Positions 17,340 through 29,684 of a stretch of DNA of 64,000 nt are shown here, piece by piece; within the stretch, counting starts at the first letter, position 1, and each line of letters begins with the position of its first letter. The stretch is from Margaritifera margaritifera. Its lineage: Eukaryota > Mollusca > Bivalvia > Unionida > Margaritiferidae. The notes under the pieces are model-generated. The model was given only the letters and a program-made list of their open reading frames with translations. It was not told the origin of the DNA and made no database searches. The translations under genes were made by a program, and so were the position numbers. The DNA lies in contig JAQPZY010001495.1 in assembly GCA_029931535.1 (NCBI GenBank), positions 2,764,001 through 2,828,000 on the forward strand, read 5' to 3'.

Positions 17340-17824
17340 TAAGTATCTTTATCTTTCTAAATAGACATTCATTAGCATTTGTATGTACACAATAATATAG
17401 ACAACATAAATATGCAGCCTCCTCATTGGTAGCCATTTTTAAAAACAATGGTCATATGCGCGAAAAATAAAACCCAGTCTAAGAACCAGGTGCTAGCCGT
17501 GCTGTATATTTTAGTTCCTAGCAGTCACTGCACCTTGTCCTAGAGTGAACGGCTTCGGAGGCGGATTTTTAGCCCATAACCTTTTAACTTCCTGCAACTT
17601 TTCAGTTGTGTTCGCATCAGAAGTTTAGGCAGTCCCCCTAACTGGACACAGCCTGAATGTCAAGACAGAGTGGCCAAGCCTGTGAGACAAACAGACCTTG
17701 TACCAGCTAACTTCACCTTATACATAAATAGGTACTACACTATGTTGACAAGTTTATGGTTAGACAAAGTTGCATATTTGTTTGTTACAAAAAATAGATT
17801 ACATTAAAGGGATGTAACTCGTGT
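17340..17824. other. Spacer within element 2, no gene called
   Basis: No coding signal that I can support on either strand. Moderate G+C with short CpG patches around 17,560 (GGCTTCGGAGGCGG). Confidence 0.3.
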
Positions 17825-18168
17825 GTGCCTATTTTCACCAAGTCAGCATGCAAATTGAAGGCCAACTATAACTGTAATACAAATACATTCGGTGATAAAG
17901 TTAAACAAGGAATGAAAAATATTGCCAACTATTTGTTTGAGTTAACTAAGGAAGCAGTAGCATCATTACTTGGCATCATTGGCAGTGTAATAATCTGGCT
18001 GTCAAATCAGCTGGACACATTTTATCTGTAATAGCTGGTCATATTACTTTGATTATTGGAACATTAATTGCTTTGCTATTTGCAGTTTTGATCAAAGGCA
18101 TAGACAGGGCAACAAAACGAATAAAACGAAAAGGGCTCCTAGAAATGTATAAAAAGAAGTCTAATTAA
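17825..18168 (+). pseudogene. Small membrane protein, frameshifted
   Basis: The first frame (from about 17825) reads a Lys-rich helix (FGDKVKQGMKNIANYLFELT) and a hydrophobic segment (ASLLGIIGSVIIWLS), then stops. A neighbouring frame continues with HITLIIGTLIALLFAVLI and a basic tail ending in MYKKKSN at the stop 18166-18168. A one-base shift near 18,000 separates them. Together they suggest a short protein with two membrane-active segments and a positive tail. Small proteins of this kind are common in Polintons; exact identity unknown. Confidence 0.5.
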
Positions 18169-18239
18169 GAAAGTAAATTGGACTAGTTTCAGCAACCACT
18201 GTCATATATATAAACGTTTGTTCATTTGTCTCATGATCT

Positions 18240-19600
18240 ATTTATTTTAAATCATGCGCAGATTTGGCTGTATGGATTACAAGACAGTCACCATTTGTCT
18301 TCTTGTCGACATAAATTGTATTCACTTTCTCTTTTTCTATCTTTTGACGAATTGTTACAGCCGCTTTATCAGCTGCTGGAATTCCAGTTTTACCACGTCA
18401 GTAATTATAGCAGTATTTATTTCTATACTAAATGAACCTGATGACCTTTCTAAAGTATTATTGCAACCTCATATACTACCTATTTTGAGTTTCATATCAC
18501 TTGGTAACAACAATATATCATCATCACCAGAAACGTAGTTTAGCCTAACTTTCGAATCTGAAGTATATTGCTTAAACCTTTTTGAAATGTTTTCATCTGA
18601 ATCATATCCTTGTTCAACCAAATTTACATTGCAAGTCTACTTTTAAAACAAAGTGAAACAGATTGCGTAATAGGTGTTCGTTTATGTACTTGGCCACCTT
18701 GAATACATATCACATAAGACCTTATACGTTGATTTAGCCTAGATATTCCTTCTTCTGCTAGTCCTTTGCTATCTTGTAAAAAAAACCATCCTATTTTTTG
18801 TCACTTGTAAACATTGAATGTATTTCTTCAGCAGGCATATTTCTACAGTATTTGACTGTTCAAGCTGGAGCTTATCTTTACATTTCTATGTATCTTTTAC
18901 ACGATCTGGTGTAGGTTGTCCAAAATCATGATGTACAGTATTATGTTTTGCAGGGCCACTATCAAAAAAATATTTATTTTGTTTATTAATATATCTCCAG
19001 TCATGATGAGGAAAAATATAAAAGATATTACATATTATGTTAAAATCTGTTAGATCTATAGTATTGCATGGTGAATCAAAAGATTCATCACCAGGTAATG
19101 GTATATTGCATTCAGACAACAATTTTTGTATATAAGAGTATATGTGAACCTATATATTAATTTTACTCATTCTGGTATGCGAGTACCTGTTATATACCAA
19201 TAAGATATTCCACATCCAGATGTTGCCATCCATACTGATTAGTTTAATTGATTTTGTCAAACTTTTATGATATAATGTGCTCTATATCTGTTAATTATAT
19301 TGTCATTGTCAAATTTTAAAGTTTACTTGTCTAAAATGCTCAATGGTGTGTACATAAAATAATTGTTTTCAGTGTAATATAGTTTATTTCTTTTTATATC
19401 CTTGCAATTCTTTTATAAACTGGAGTGTTAAACTGAGTTGCTGGACAAGGTAAGGTGCACTGCTTTATAGCTTTTAAAATCTGAAGTCCGTTATTTATTT
19501 ATCTAAAGTTTTAAATATATAAATGAGAAAATATAAAATAATGTCTCTTACACTTGTTATTGTTTTAGCATATAGATTAAAACCTTAAGAGTATCCGCAT
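18240..19600 (-). pseudogene. Unknown minus-strand Polinton gene, copy A
   Basis: No long frame survives, but the sequence aligns with 43525-45005 across its length. Shared blocks on the minus strand include a QF-T/S-TPV/TLV segment near the 5' end, RYIN in the middle, TVHHDF near 18,930, and VLCIQ/CMLGAQ-x-x-x-R-TPITQSVS. The longest open piece is 18886-19122 (LSECNIPLPGDESFDS, PHHDWRYINKQNKYFFDSG). A gene kept in two elements is likely a core component, perhaps a virion protein. I cannot assign a family. Confidence 0.45.
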
Positions 19601-19730
19601 TAAAGACTGATGGACATGAAATAGTCGTCTTCAGATTTCAGATATTATGTTTTTAGAATTTAGCTTCTAGCGATCATCTTTTAGTTCTTAATGTTTAATA
19701 TTAATAGTTGTGAGTCATCTTTTAGTTTTA

Positions 19731-20147
19731 TTACAGGACAGACGAGTGACCAAAGTTTGATGCCTCTGTTAATGGGCTTATGGGTTGTGTCTACAAAAAT
19801 ACTGGACTACAGGCTAGGCTCTACCGCGTTTTATTTTTACTCACGAGGCACAAAAGCTTTGGTCTCAATTTCGGAGAAAAGCCCGTTATTTTACTTTGTA
19901 GCCACCCATTGTTGTTATTAATTCATTTGTGTCTCGTGACGGTGGGTTGTTTATTTTTTTAAAAATTAAAATAAGGTATTTTATGGTTGAACCAGGAATC
20001 ATACTGTCTAAACAGAATTTGTCGTAGGGGTTAGGATGTTTGTTTTTTAAAAATTATTTTTGTCTCGTGGGGGGTGGGGTGGTAGGATGTTGATTTTTTA
20101 AAATGAAAATAAGGCTGTTTGTGGTTGAGGTAGAACGCATCGCGTCA
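19731..20147 (-). repeat. Right terminal inverted repeat of element 2
   Basis: Inverted partner of 10666-11082, about 417 bp, same block order reversed. The outer end reads GGTAGAACGCATCGCGTCA, against the left partner GGTAGAAAGCATCACTTCA. Confidence 0.88.
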
Positions 20148-21226
20148 GCATCCTCCTGTCTATTTTGACTTTTTATTAAAATAGTTATTCGGGCTCAATA
20201 TAACCAATAATGAAACATTATCCTCAAGGTTACATAATCTGATGCAACCATATTCAAAACTGTATGATTTTGTTTGCTTAAATTTCTGTTATTGTAAAAT
20301 TGTTACTGATTAACGAGATCACCGTTTTTATTTCATCTGTCAGCTTTATGGGACTGTAGTTAATATGGTACTAAATGGAATGGTTATTGCATTTTACCGT
20401 ATTTTCTTACAAAATCAAAAACAAAACCTAAAAATAACAATACTTTTTATTTAAGTAACCTATTTTTATTAATAAAACAATGATTAGGACTAATCCGCTT
20501 TTCTTTTGACAAAGAATACTTATCCGATTGGATATTATCTGAGGTAATGACATCATTAATCTCTAGATATCGGTTAAAAACCTAAGACAGCCTCAATTAA
20601 TTTATGAAATAGTCATTAATATTCTGAGCAATAATCGACAATAGGTTCAAATTTGGAAAAACGCAATTTGTAAAATATCTGCTCTGAATTTTTACATTCC
20701 TTTGCTTTAACCCAACTTACGTGTCTGGTTATTTAACATGGAAATCTACGTCTCCAAACGACAGGAAATATGATACAATTTGCTGAACGTAACTAAAACT
20801 TCTGAATTGTGTGCGCAACCCTTTTAACCCTGCAGAAAGATATATTAGATTGCAAATGACATATCCTGGAGGTGCATCTTGTTCAAAATAGAAGTATTAG
20901 TTTTGTGCAAGTGGCGGATTAGAATTGTCATGGCAGACGGATTTTGAGATGACGTCCGGAATGTAAATGAACAAAAGATATCTTCCAGGAAAAATGGAAC
21001 ATGTTTTGAAAAGTATTTTTTATTACAATTGTTCCTATTTGCAGATATGCATATTTTGTGGATTTGAAATCCTTTTCTTGAGCCATTGCAATTTGATGAG
21101 GCCATTGTTATTGGGAAACAAATCCGTGTGTTCATCATATCTGTTACTTTGGAATAATTTTTAAATCGTGGTTTGGACAGAACATATCACTCGAGTGACA
21201 CATTTCCTGTCTGACATATATTTTCA
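20148..21226. other. No recognisable feature
   Basis: AT-rich DNA, only short chance frames on both strands. No repeat structure noticed. Confidence 0.4.
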
Positions 21227-21237
21227 GAGAGAGACAG

Positions 21238-21278
<41 letters not shown>
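21227..21278. repeat. (GA)n microsatellite
   Basis: AGAGAG run with GACAGAAAG at its left edge. Confidence 0.95.
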
Positions 21279-21279
<1 letters not shown>

Positions 21280-21539
21280 CTGAATTTCAAATAAGATTTT
21301 TATATTCTAGTTATTGAAGGAATTAAGGACACCATGTTGAGACAATTATATGATCCATAGCTGTGCTAGACAAGATAAAAATTAGCCTATCACAATGCTT
21401 CATCGATCAAATTCTATACAATTCGAAATTGTCTTTCCTATGCTGAGGCGAACGAACCATCACCTTGTCTCAGGCGAACAAGATTGGTCATTCAGTATGC
21501 TAATAAACTATGCTCTAATCCAACCTACATGATGTCATT

Positions 21540-22800
21540 TTAGGTCCAAATACCAAACCCTGTATGATCGGAAACCAAATTTCATTCCACCTTCCGACAT
21601 ACAAAGTCATCCTCATTTAGAAGCTGCAAAAGTCAATCTTGCTATTATTGCTATATTCCCCATCCCAAATAAACCCCTTGGTTGTTAAAACCCCAAAGTA
21701 ACATTTGCTCTTTGCCATTAGATAAAGTTCCAAAACAATCTTCATGATTTTCAGAGTAAATTGAAATGAAATCAAAACCTCCTATCATAACCATACGTCC
21801 CTGTACACAGACGGTTCGAAAGATAGAGTCACGGTTGCAGCTGCCGTTGATACAATCTTAGGCACACTCTCGAGCCGGTTATCCCATAAAACCTCCAATT
21901 TTACATGAGAAATTATAGCCAATACTCAAATCTTTGAACTACATTACAACCACACAACAAACCTGTTTCACCATCTTTTCGGATTCTCTTTCCACATAGA
22001 AAGCCTTGCAAAGCCTCAAATTTGACAAACCGTTAATGTCCCAGATCTTATAGAAATGTGATTTGCTAACGAAATCTGGAAAAAGCGACTGCCTAGTCAG
22101 ATGGGTATTAAAAATAATGAAAGAACAGACAATGCATCCAAAGCTGCCATACAGAAAAAAAAAACCGTTTCCGAATATGTGATTATATATACTGACTTCA
22201 AATATTACATAAATCGGCCTGTTTTATATACTTGGCAAATATGCAAAATGAAAACTCCACAATTAGGCTTCGGAACATCAGATCCGTCACCCGAGAGTGA
22301 CAACCTTTATGCAGAATAATCGCATAGATGAGGTGGTATTGTACTGCTTACGTATAGGACGCACATGCATATACATCCTGAATGATAAACCTTGACCAGA
22401 GTGCATAACTTTTCAGAGTCCACTGACAGTAAAACACATTATTGTCGAGAGTATAGACTTTCAAATTGTGAGACAGAAGTTCTTTTATGTGAACTCATTT
22501 AAGAAACTTTTTCGAGAGAAAATCTAAGACATTTTAAAGGAGTACTGTTTATATAACAAAATTTGACGCTATATCTGAAGAAATTTATAATTTGTGCCCT
22601 AATTTTTTATATACTTTTTGAAGAATTTTAAAAGTTTTATTTTTTATATTTTATATTGTAGGACTTTATGGTTACGTTTATTTGTAAAGATTTATCTTCT
22701 CGAGTTTTTTCAATTTACTACTTTTACATTTTTTTGTGCTTTTCTTTATTTGGCACTATAAAGCCAGGACTCTGCTGACGTGCCGTTAAACACTATACAT
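21540..22800 (+). mobile_element. Jockey-like LINE 3' fragment (RNase H region and tail)
   Basis: Decayed frames read an RNase H start (LYTDGSKDRVTVAAAV near 21,810), the segment IESLAKPQI, MGIKNNERTDNASKAAIQKK (22,100) and a C-terminal zinc-like region (DPSPESDN, then THMHIHPE). The 3' end (SALK-type tail, GCCGTTAAACACTATACATAC at about 22,780) is shared with the fragments near 27.7, 54.95 and 55.6 kb. It is the 3' part of the family whose longest copy lies at 51.1-54.96 kb. Confidence 0.65.
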
Positions 22801-23229
22801 ACATCCATTCTATATTTATACATATACGTAACCTACACTGCCTGTTGAAAAACATATTACTGATCACAAAGCCACATTTGTCAGCATAGAACTAGATTAT
22901 CCCATATCCATTCATTCAAGCGAAAAGTCTGGCTATACAAAAAAAGTAACTATGAACTATTTAATAGATTAATTGGTAATTGCCCATGGATTTACTCCTT
23001 TCATTCATGTAGAAACATCGAAGAAATGTGCGAATTGTTTTGTATTGTAATTAATTTGTTTTCTCCACTGTGCCTTCCCTCTCAATTAGTTACAATTAGA
23101 CAAGGAAAAAAATATGGTTTAAGACGATAAATCAGATTAAGAGACAGACAGAAAAAAAGCATTAAAATCTAGCAGACCTCATCATATAATAAGATATAAA
23201 AAGCAAAGAAATAAAAATTTATAATTTGA
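22801..23229. other. No recognisable feature
   Basis: AT-rich spacer between two LINE relics. Confidence 0.35.
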
Positions 23230-25430
23230 GAACGGAAGCAAGAAAATTCTTCTTCTAAAGCGTGGACTTTCGTCTGTCCGAATACAAAATAAAACCAAAC
23301 TATTATTGGAATATAAAGAAATTTATTACGAAAGAATGTATTGGATCGTCAACAATTGATCCCTTCCATATTAATGATTCAGAACTAGTATATTCACATT
23401 TTGAAGAAATAAAAACCTTACTTAATCATTATTTTTGTTCGATCTCCACTATTGACGAAGAGAGTTGCTTTTCTTGGATATTAAAACCAGACCCACACTG
23501 AATCATATCCAGGTAAGTGAAAATGAGATTATAGACATAATTACCTCATTACAATTAACAAAACTTCTTGTCCGATGATATCAGCAGCTTCTTACTTAAG
23601 AAAACGACATTTTCAATTTGCAAACCACAACTGCTGCTTTTTAATAAGTTATTAAATTTCCTAAAATTTCCAAATCAATGAAATATGGCCATTGTGGTGC
23701 CAATATTCAGGAAAGACGACAAATCGATTCCGTCCAACCACAGACCCATATCCCTTTTGAGTAACATTTGAACACTTTTCGAAAGTTTGCATTTTAAATA
23801 TATGCATAATTAATATAATGAAAATTATTTTCTTTACAAATATCAATCTAGTTTTATACCTAGTCATTCAACCACATGTCAGTCCATGGAGTTATATCAT
23901 AACGTATGCACTGAAGTTGACCGAAGCGAAATCTCGTGCATTATATTCTGTGACATATCCGAAGTGCTTAATAGAGTGCAGCACAGGCAATTATTACTTA
24001 AATTGAAAAGTTATGAAATTAATGGAAATTTTTTGGCATAGATGGATGATTGCTTAGCTAACAGGATTCAGAGAGTAATGGTTGGAAATAAATTCTCAAA
24101 CTTTGGACAACTCACTGCAGGTGTACCTCAGGGATCAGTAATATGCCCTTTCCTTTTTATTGTATACATTAATGACATAGCCGAAAGCTTAAAATCACTG
24201 ATTAGATCATTTGCAGACGATTCCTCTTTACAATGCATATCGTCGGATGCAGTTTTCATTCAAAACGTATTAAACAATGATCTTCAAAACGTATCGGATT
24301 TGGCAAATCTCTGGCTTGTTAACTTTAATCCATCCAAAACAGAGTGAGTCCTTTTCACCAATAGGGAACTTGAATACATACCCGACCTTGAATCTTCGGA
24401 TGAAAGACTCGTTGTTTATTTTTTATTTTTTTTTTAATTTTTTTTTTTTACATCACATCCACATCTGGGAATTATTTTATCATCCAATGGTTCTAGGATC
24501 AAAAATATTGATTCAGTAATTCACTCTGCATCTATGCGTATTGGACAACTGAAGAGGTTTAAATATGTTATCAAAACGTAACCTGAATAAACTTTATTTA
24601 AACCTATATTCGCCCAATTCTGGAATATGCATCTGAAATTTGGTCCTCCTTTACTAACTCTGATTCAAAAAAACTTGAAACGTTACAGCTTGAAGCAGCC
24701 ATATTACTTTCTGGACTACAAAAATTTGCAAGCAGAGAATCGCTTTATTTTGAAACTGGATGGCATACTCTCTCAGGAAGGCGAAACAAAATATCTCTGC
24801 AGTTTTTTTATATATATAAAAGTATCAACAATTAGTCTCCGGATTATATAATTGATCTCCTCCCACCTTGTTCACGAGATACAGTGGCTTATAATCTGAC
24901 AAACTTGAACAACATAATTCAATATCGATGCAGAACCTCTCTGTTGAAAAAAATCGTATTTAGCAACACTTATCGACTCATGGATCTATCTGCCACAATC
25001 CACAAGAACTTGTTCATTTACACTAACCTACAAAACAAAATTACTGAGTGCAAACTTTCTGCTCCCACTTGTTTAGTATTTGGTAATAGGTGAGATTCTG
25101 TAGTATTAAGTCGATTAAGACACAAGTACAGTTCGCTCAAGTATGATTTATTTAGATGTAATCTTATCGCCGATCCTTCCTGTTCTTGCGGATTTCCTAT
25201 CGAAAACGACCATCCTCATTTTTTGAGTGCAGACTATTTAATAACGCACGAAATTAGCTTTTTCACAGATTATCAGTAATGAATATTAATATTGATTCTG
25301 ATATACTTTTATTTGGCAACGAACTTTACACAGCAGAACAAAACATTTTGCTACAAATAGAAATGCAGAAATTTGTAACTAATACAAACAGATTCACAAA
25401 CATATGATTATGTTTTGTTCCCTTATGTCT
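23230..25430 (+). mobile_element. CR1-like LINE reverse-transcriptase relic
   Basis: Pieces of one reverse transcriptase in several frames: KPNYYWNIKKFITKE (23,290), LNHIQVSENEIIDIITSLQL (23,490), GKLF-type region, then the open stretch 24042-24347. That stretch has MDDCLANRIQRVMVGNKFSN, QLTAGVPQGSVICPFLFIVY and FADDSSLQ, the RT catalytic box (here FADD). Downstream are FNPSKTE, a thumb region and IDLLPP / TVAYNLTNLNNIIQYRCRTS (24,880). About 2.2 kb, truncated at the 5' end, many breaks. The clade call is by pattern, not by phylogeny. Confidence 0.72.
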
Positions 25431-25434
25431 ACAG

Positions 25435-25685
25435 TTACAATTTTACCTACCGGACACCACCAAATAATATCCCTTCGTTCTTCTCTTTCTTTTCATTTTT
25501 CTCCGTTCATTGTATGTATGTACGTCACCTATGTTGACTTTTTCCACAACATTTGCATGCATGCTCATTAATTAATTAATTAGGTTTATAATGTAATGGA
25601 GAGGAAATTGTAAGTTGAAAAACTTATTTCCAATATATATTTTTGATCTCGTTGGCAATAAAATATGCTTAAAATAACCTACACT
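25435..25685. other. Short spacer, no gene
   Basis: AT-rich; contains a small (TTAA/ATTA) repeat at 25,568-25,585. Confidence 0.35.
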
Positions 25686-25694
25686 TTTCGGTAT

Positions 25695-26672
25695 CATATA
25701 TAGTGAAAATAGGGCCGAAATCGCCATCATATTTAGTAAAAGTAGGGCATCATATATAGTTAAAATAGGGCATCATATATAGTATAAATAGGGCATCATA
25801 TATAGTATAAATAGGGCATCATATACTGTAAAAATATGGTATCATATATAGTATAAATAGGGCATCACATATAGTGAAAATAGGGCATCATATATGCTAT
25901 AAATAGGGCATCATACATAGTATAAATAGGGCATCATATATAGTATAAATAGGTCATTATATATTGTATAAATAGGGTATTATATATAGTATAAAGAGGG
26001 CATCATATATAGTGAAAATAGGACATCATATATTGTATAAATAGGACATCAAATATAGTATAAATAGGGCATCATGCATAGTATAAATATGGTATCATAT
26101 GTAGTGAAAATAGGGATGAAATCGGCATCATATATAGTGAAAAGAGGGCATCATATATAGTGAAAATAAGGCATCATATATTGTATTAATAGGGCATCAT
26201 ATATAGTATAAAGTTGGGAATCATGCATAGTATATATAAGGCATCATATATAGTATAAATAGTGTATCATATATAGTGCAAATAGGGCATCATATATTGT
26301 ATAAATAGGACATAATATATAGTATCAATACGGCATTATATATAGTATACATAGGGCATCATATATAGTATCAATACGGCATCATATATAGTATAAATAG
26401 GACATCATATATAGTGAAAATAGGGCATCAATATAGTGCAAATAGGGAATCATATATTGTATAAATAAGACATCATATATAGTATCAATACGGCATCATA
26501 TATAGTATCAATAGGGCATCATATACAGTATAAATAAGGCATCATATATACCATAAATAGGGCATCATATATAGTGAAAATAGGGCATCGTATATAGTAT
26601 AAATAGGGCATTATATATTGTGAAAATCGGGCATCATATATATTGAAAATAGGACCGAAATCGGGCAAAAAC
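25695..26672. repeat. 22-24 bp minisatellite, GGGCATCATATATAGTATAAATA unit
   Basis: Roughly forty units of the form CATCATATATAGT-R-TAAATAGGG. Variants replace TATAAATA by GAAAATA or TATCAATA. Units carrying an extra CCGAAATCG / GATGAAATCGG occur at the left edge (about 25,710), the middle (about 26,115) and the right edge (about 26,650), suggesting a higher-order structure. Non-coding. Confidence 0.92.
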
Positions 26673-27224
26673 AGATATTCAGATATGAATTTGTTCAGCT
26701 TTTATAGTAAAATCTACAAAGTTGTCATAGTTCTCTCTAAATGATACCTCATATAAACTACAAGTAGAAAGACGATAGCGTAACGCTGCAGAATTGGCTG
26801 GCCACCCGATAGGTCAGCGGTAAGTTTTTCACGTGGATCACTTATAACCCGTAGGTGACAGTTCTCGACAGGTTATTAGCTACAAACAATACGTTATTTG
26901 CCATATAGGCATCAAAGTGATTCCTTTTTATGATACAATAATTTAAGAAGGGAATAATGCGTTTGATAGATGAACCATGTGGATTAGATAAACCGCCTAT
27001 GCGCCGCATTAGGGGCATGGCTGTATCTGTATCTCATTTACACTTGTAAAATAAAGTTTCTCAGTGTTTTTGAATCCTTTTAAAAAATCGATCCCTTATA
27101 TTAATTACATCGGTGTTGCCATATGAACCATGACTTTTTAGATCAGTATTGCTCAGTACGAAAAGGAACCATTTCTGCATGAAGGCTTTGCATGACATTT
27201 TATGAATAGCGTTTCACCTGTTTA
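26673..27224. other. No recognisable feature
   Basis: Unique AT-rich DNA between the minisatellite and a LINE tail. Confidence 0.35.
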
Positions 27225-27750
27225 TTTCTTCTACCAATGCCTGAACCCTCATATAGAACAAATCACACTGATTAGCCTGTATAGCTGACTCGTGCATACA
27301 TCCTGAAAGGTGAACCTCCACCAGAGTGCATACCCTGACAGTGTCCAATGACAGTTGAACACATTTTTGTCGAGTGTATTGGCTAATACCCCGTGAGACA
27401 GGTCTTTTTTTATTTGAACTCAATTAAGGAACTTTATGATGATGTACCACGAAAGAAATCTTGGACTTTTTGAGGAAATGCGATTTATATAGCAAATTTT
27501 GACCTATATTTTTAGGATTTTATATTTTTTACCTTAATTGTTTATTTTATGTACCTTTTTACAAATTTTAGCATTCGTACCTTTCACCTTTAACCTTATA
27601 GTACTTCATGTCTGTTTTGTTGGAAGGGTTTTTTATAACGTTTTTTTTTTTGCAATTCTTTATATTTACGTTTTTAAAACTTAACATTTAATGGGCTCCA
27701 TATAGCCAGTATTTTACTGACGTGTTGTTAAACCCTGATACATACGAGGG
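27225..27750 (+). mobile_element. Jockey-like LINE 3'-end fragment
   Basis: Matches the last 500 bp of the fragments at 22.3-22.8 and 54.4-54.96 kb. It shares the CATACATCCTGAAAGGTGAAC-like motif, ACATTTTTGTCGAG, a T-rich 3' region, and ACTGACGTGTTGTTAAACC just before a short ATACATAC. A mariner relic begins at its end. Confidence 0.65.
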
Positions 27751-28400
27751 GTATTTGAAAAGTTCTTAATATTTTGCTATAACTTTTTTGTTTCTTTGAA
27801 ACTGTCAATAAATTTAATACCGATCGATAGACAAAATAACGTTCAATAACGTTATCTGCAGCTGCACGTGCAACACGCCTGACGCCTGCAGATATATTCG
27901 TGTGAAGTAACATGGCTAAATGACGGTGACGCAAAAATTCTTCTACTGTGCAAAGAGCATACTGTAAATTCTGGGCGCTCTAAGGGATCTCTCTGACTGA
28001 TATAAAGGCGACTTGGATAAAGTTTACGGATGTAATTCTCTGTTATATCGTACAATTTTGAGGTGCTTTCATAGTTTTATAAATGGTCGAGAATCCATGC
28101 AAGATGACCCACTTTCTGGAAGACCGTTGTCTGAGATCGGGGAGCGGAAAGTAGCTGATGTGAAGGAAGCAATTGATAAAGATACTCGAGACACAATGGA
28201 AGATATTTCTATTATCACGGACATTAATTCGTCAACTGTTTTTAATATATTGAAGAATCATTTGAAGCTCGGAAAAGTTTGTGCATGATGAGTAGAGAGT
28301 AACTTCTAAACGATAAAAGGTTGTCGTGAATTTACGAATGAATTCATAATCGACGTGTAATATTGCTATCAAACTTTGAACAGATCAAGTCGTGTGATGA
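27746..28400 (+). mobile_element. Mariner-like transposon relic (5' part)
   Basis: The left end ACGAGGGGTATTTGAAAAGT is typical of mariner-type terminal repeats. The open stretch 28013-28288 reads the paired helix-turn-helix region of a mariner transposase: LYRTILRCFHSFINGRESMQ, DDPLSGRPLSE, VKEAIDKDTRDTMEDIS, and STVFNILKNHLKLGKVCA. The catalytic DDD domain and the right terminal repeat are missing. The sequence decays into stops after 28,290. Confidence 0.78.
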
Positions 28401-28757
28401 TTAAATTAAAATAAATCTTCAACATGGACACAGTATAGTCCGTTGCAAAACTCAGTTAACAGATCTAATGAAAGGTCAATCAGAAATAGGTGTGTATTAA
28501 TTGAATTCACTCTATTATATTATTGTCATTGCTTATATTTGCTTTCTCTTCAGATATCATACCTAATAGCATTTGAAGAAACAAATGTATGAGTGAGTAA
28601 TGTTCAAAACTATTGTGTTAGTCATGTTCAGTGAATACTGACAAGAATTCAGAATATTCCCATATCAAGTCCCAGCTTACTTTATTGTCATAAAAAGTAA
28701 TAGATATTGTGTCCGTCATTCGTATTTGGTATTTACATATTGTCATTAATAATGGTA

Positions 28758-28759
28758 AT

Positions 28760-28832
<73 letters not shown>

Positions 28833-28891
28833 GCAAGTAGATAGATAGATAGAGAGATAGATCAATACGGAGGTAGATAGATAGATATATG
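28758..28891. repeat. (GATA)n microsatellite
   Basis: Long run of GATA with a few interruptions after 28,830. The same repeat type resumes at about 29,685, beyond the solo LTR. Confidence 0.95.
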
Positions 28892-28914
28892 GATAGACAC
28901 ATACATGCATACAT

Positions 28915-29679
28915 TGTTATGTATATTGAATTTATAATATGTGTCCATCAGGTAAGTTGTACTTTAGTCATTTTGTAAACAACATATTTACTGCATTTGA
29001 GTTCAAGGTCAGTCTTGTTTACATAGCATTTAACAATTCGATTGGAATTTTCCATGGTTGACGTAAGAAAATTCACATACGCACCGAAATGTTCCATTAG
29101 AGTTACTCATATTCTAGAATATTCTGTCAGGTGACTTATCCTTATATTTATACAGGTTTGGTAAACAAGATTTCATTCCTATACTAGACTTCATATTATT
29201 AAGATCTGTATATTAAGGAATTTATTTTAGTAATCAGATGTTACAGTTGTGAAAATCAGAGCAAATTGAGAGAGAGGAATTATTTATTTGAAATATTCAT
29301 TGGAATTACCAAAAGTGCTAATTCTCATTTTGGATTAATACTTGACTTTGGAACTTAAGTGAATGCATTCAAAGATATTCTGGATTAAATCATTTAGACA
29401 TATCAGGACATTAAAAACTACTGAAACATCAGAACATTCAAGACTACAAGCACATTATGACATTCAAGGCTACTGGAATTCATTCGGAACATTCTATATT
29501 TAGGACTTGTGATTAGGACACTTAGGATTATTGGATTATTTGGATTTTAATTTACGTTACTGTAAGTGTCTTTTTAATTTTCACTGTAATTGTCAAGAAA
29601 TAAATTGCTTGTTGATTTTACTTATATTGATGGTTTCACTTTCTTTCTGTTACATTATTTTAGACCTAGAGTCGTAACA
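28915..29679 (+). mobile_element. Solo LTR of an LTR retrotransposon
   Basis: A 765-bp unit begins TGTTATG and ends CGTAACA, short inverted ends of the TG...CA kind. It is flanked by identical GCATACAT at 28907-28914 and 29680-29687, a possible target duplication, although this lies in CATA/GATA repeat DNA. Inside are a TATTTATA motif near 29,150 and AATAAA at 29599-29604, fitting promoter and poly(A) functions of an LTR. GATA repeats lie on both sides, as expected if it inserted into one microsatellite. No internal coding region is present. The orientation is from the AATAAA position. Confidence 0.65.
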
Positions 29680-29684
29680 GCATA

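Larger units (their letters stand above)
10666..20147. mobile_element. Polinton/Maverick-like element with terminal inverted repeats (element 2)
   Basis: About 9.5 kb bounded by inverted repeats of about 417 bp. Inside lie relics of integrase (twice), phospholipase A2-like protein, PolB, two HNH endonucleases, a small membrane protein and a minus-strand gene of unknown function. PolB plus retroviral-type integrase plus long inverted repeats defines the Polinton group. No packaging ATPase or protease was recognised here. Every gene carries many stops and shifts. No target-site duplication could be called at the outer ends. Two integrase relics suggest nesting or recombination between two elements. 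Confidence 0.8.

Noticed and set aside
25695..26672. CRISPR-like regular repeat
   Set aside because: Repeats are directly adjacent with no unique spacers; it is an ordinary minisatellite in a eukaryotic genome.
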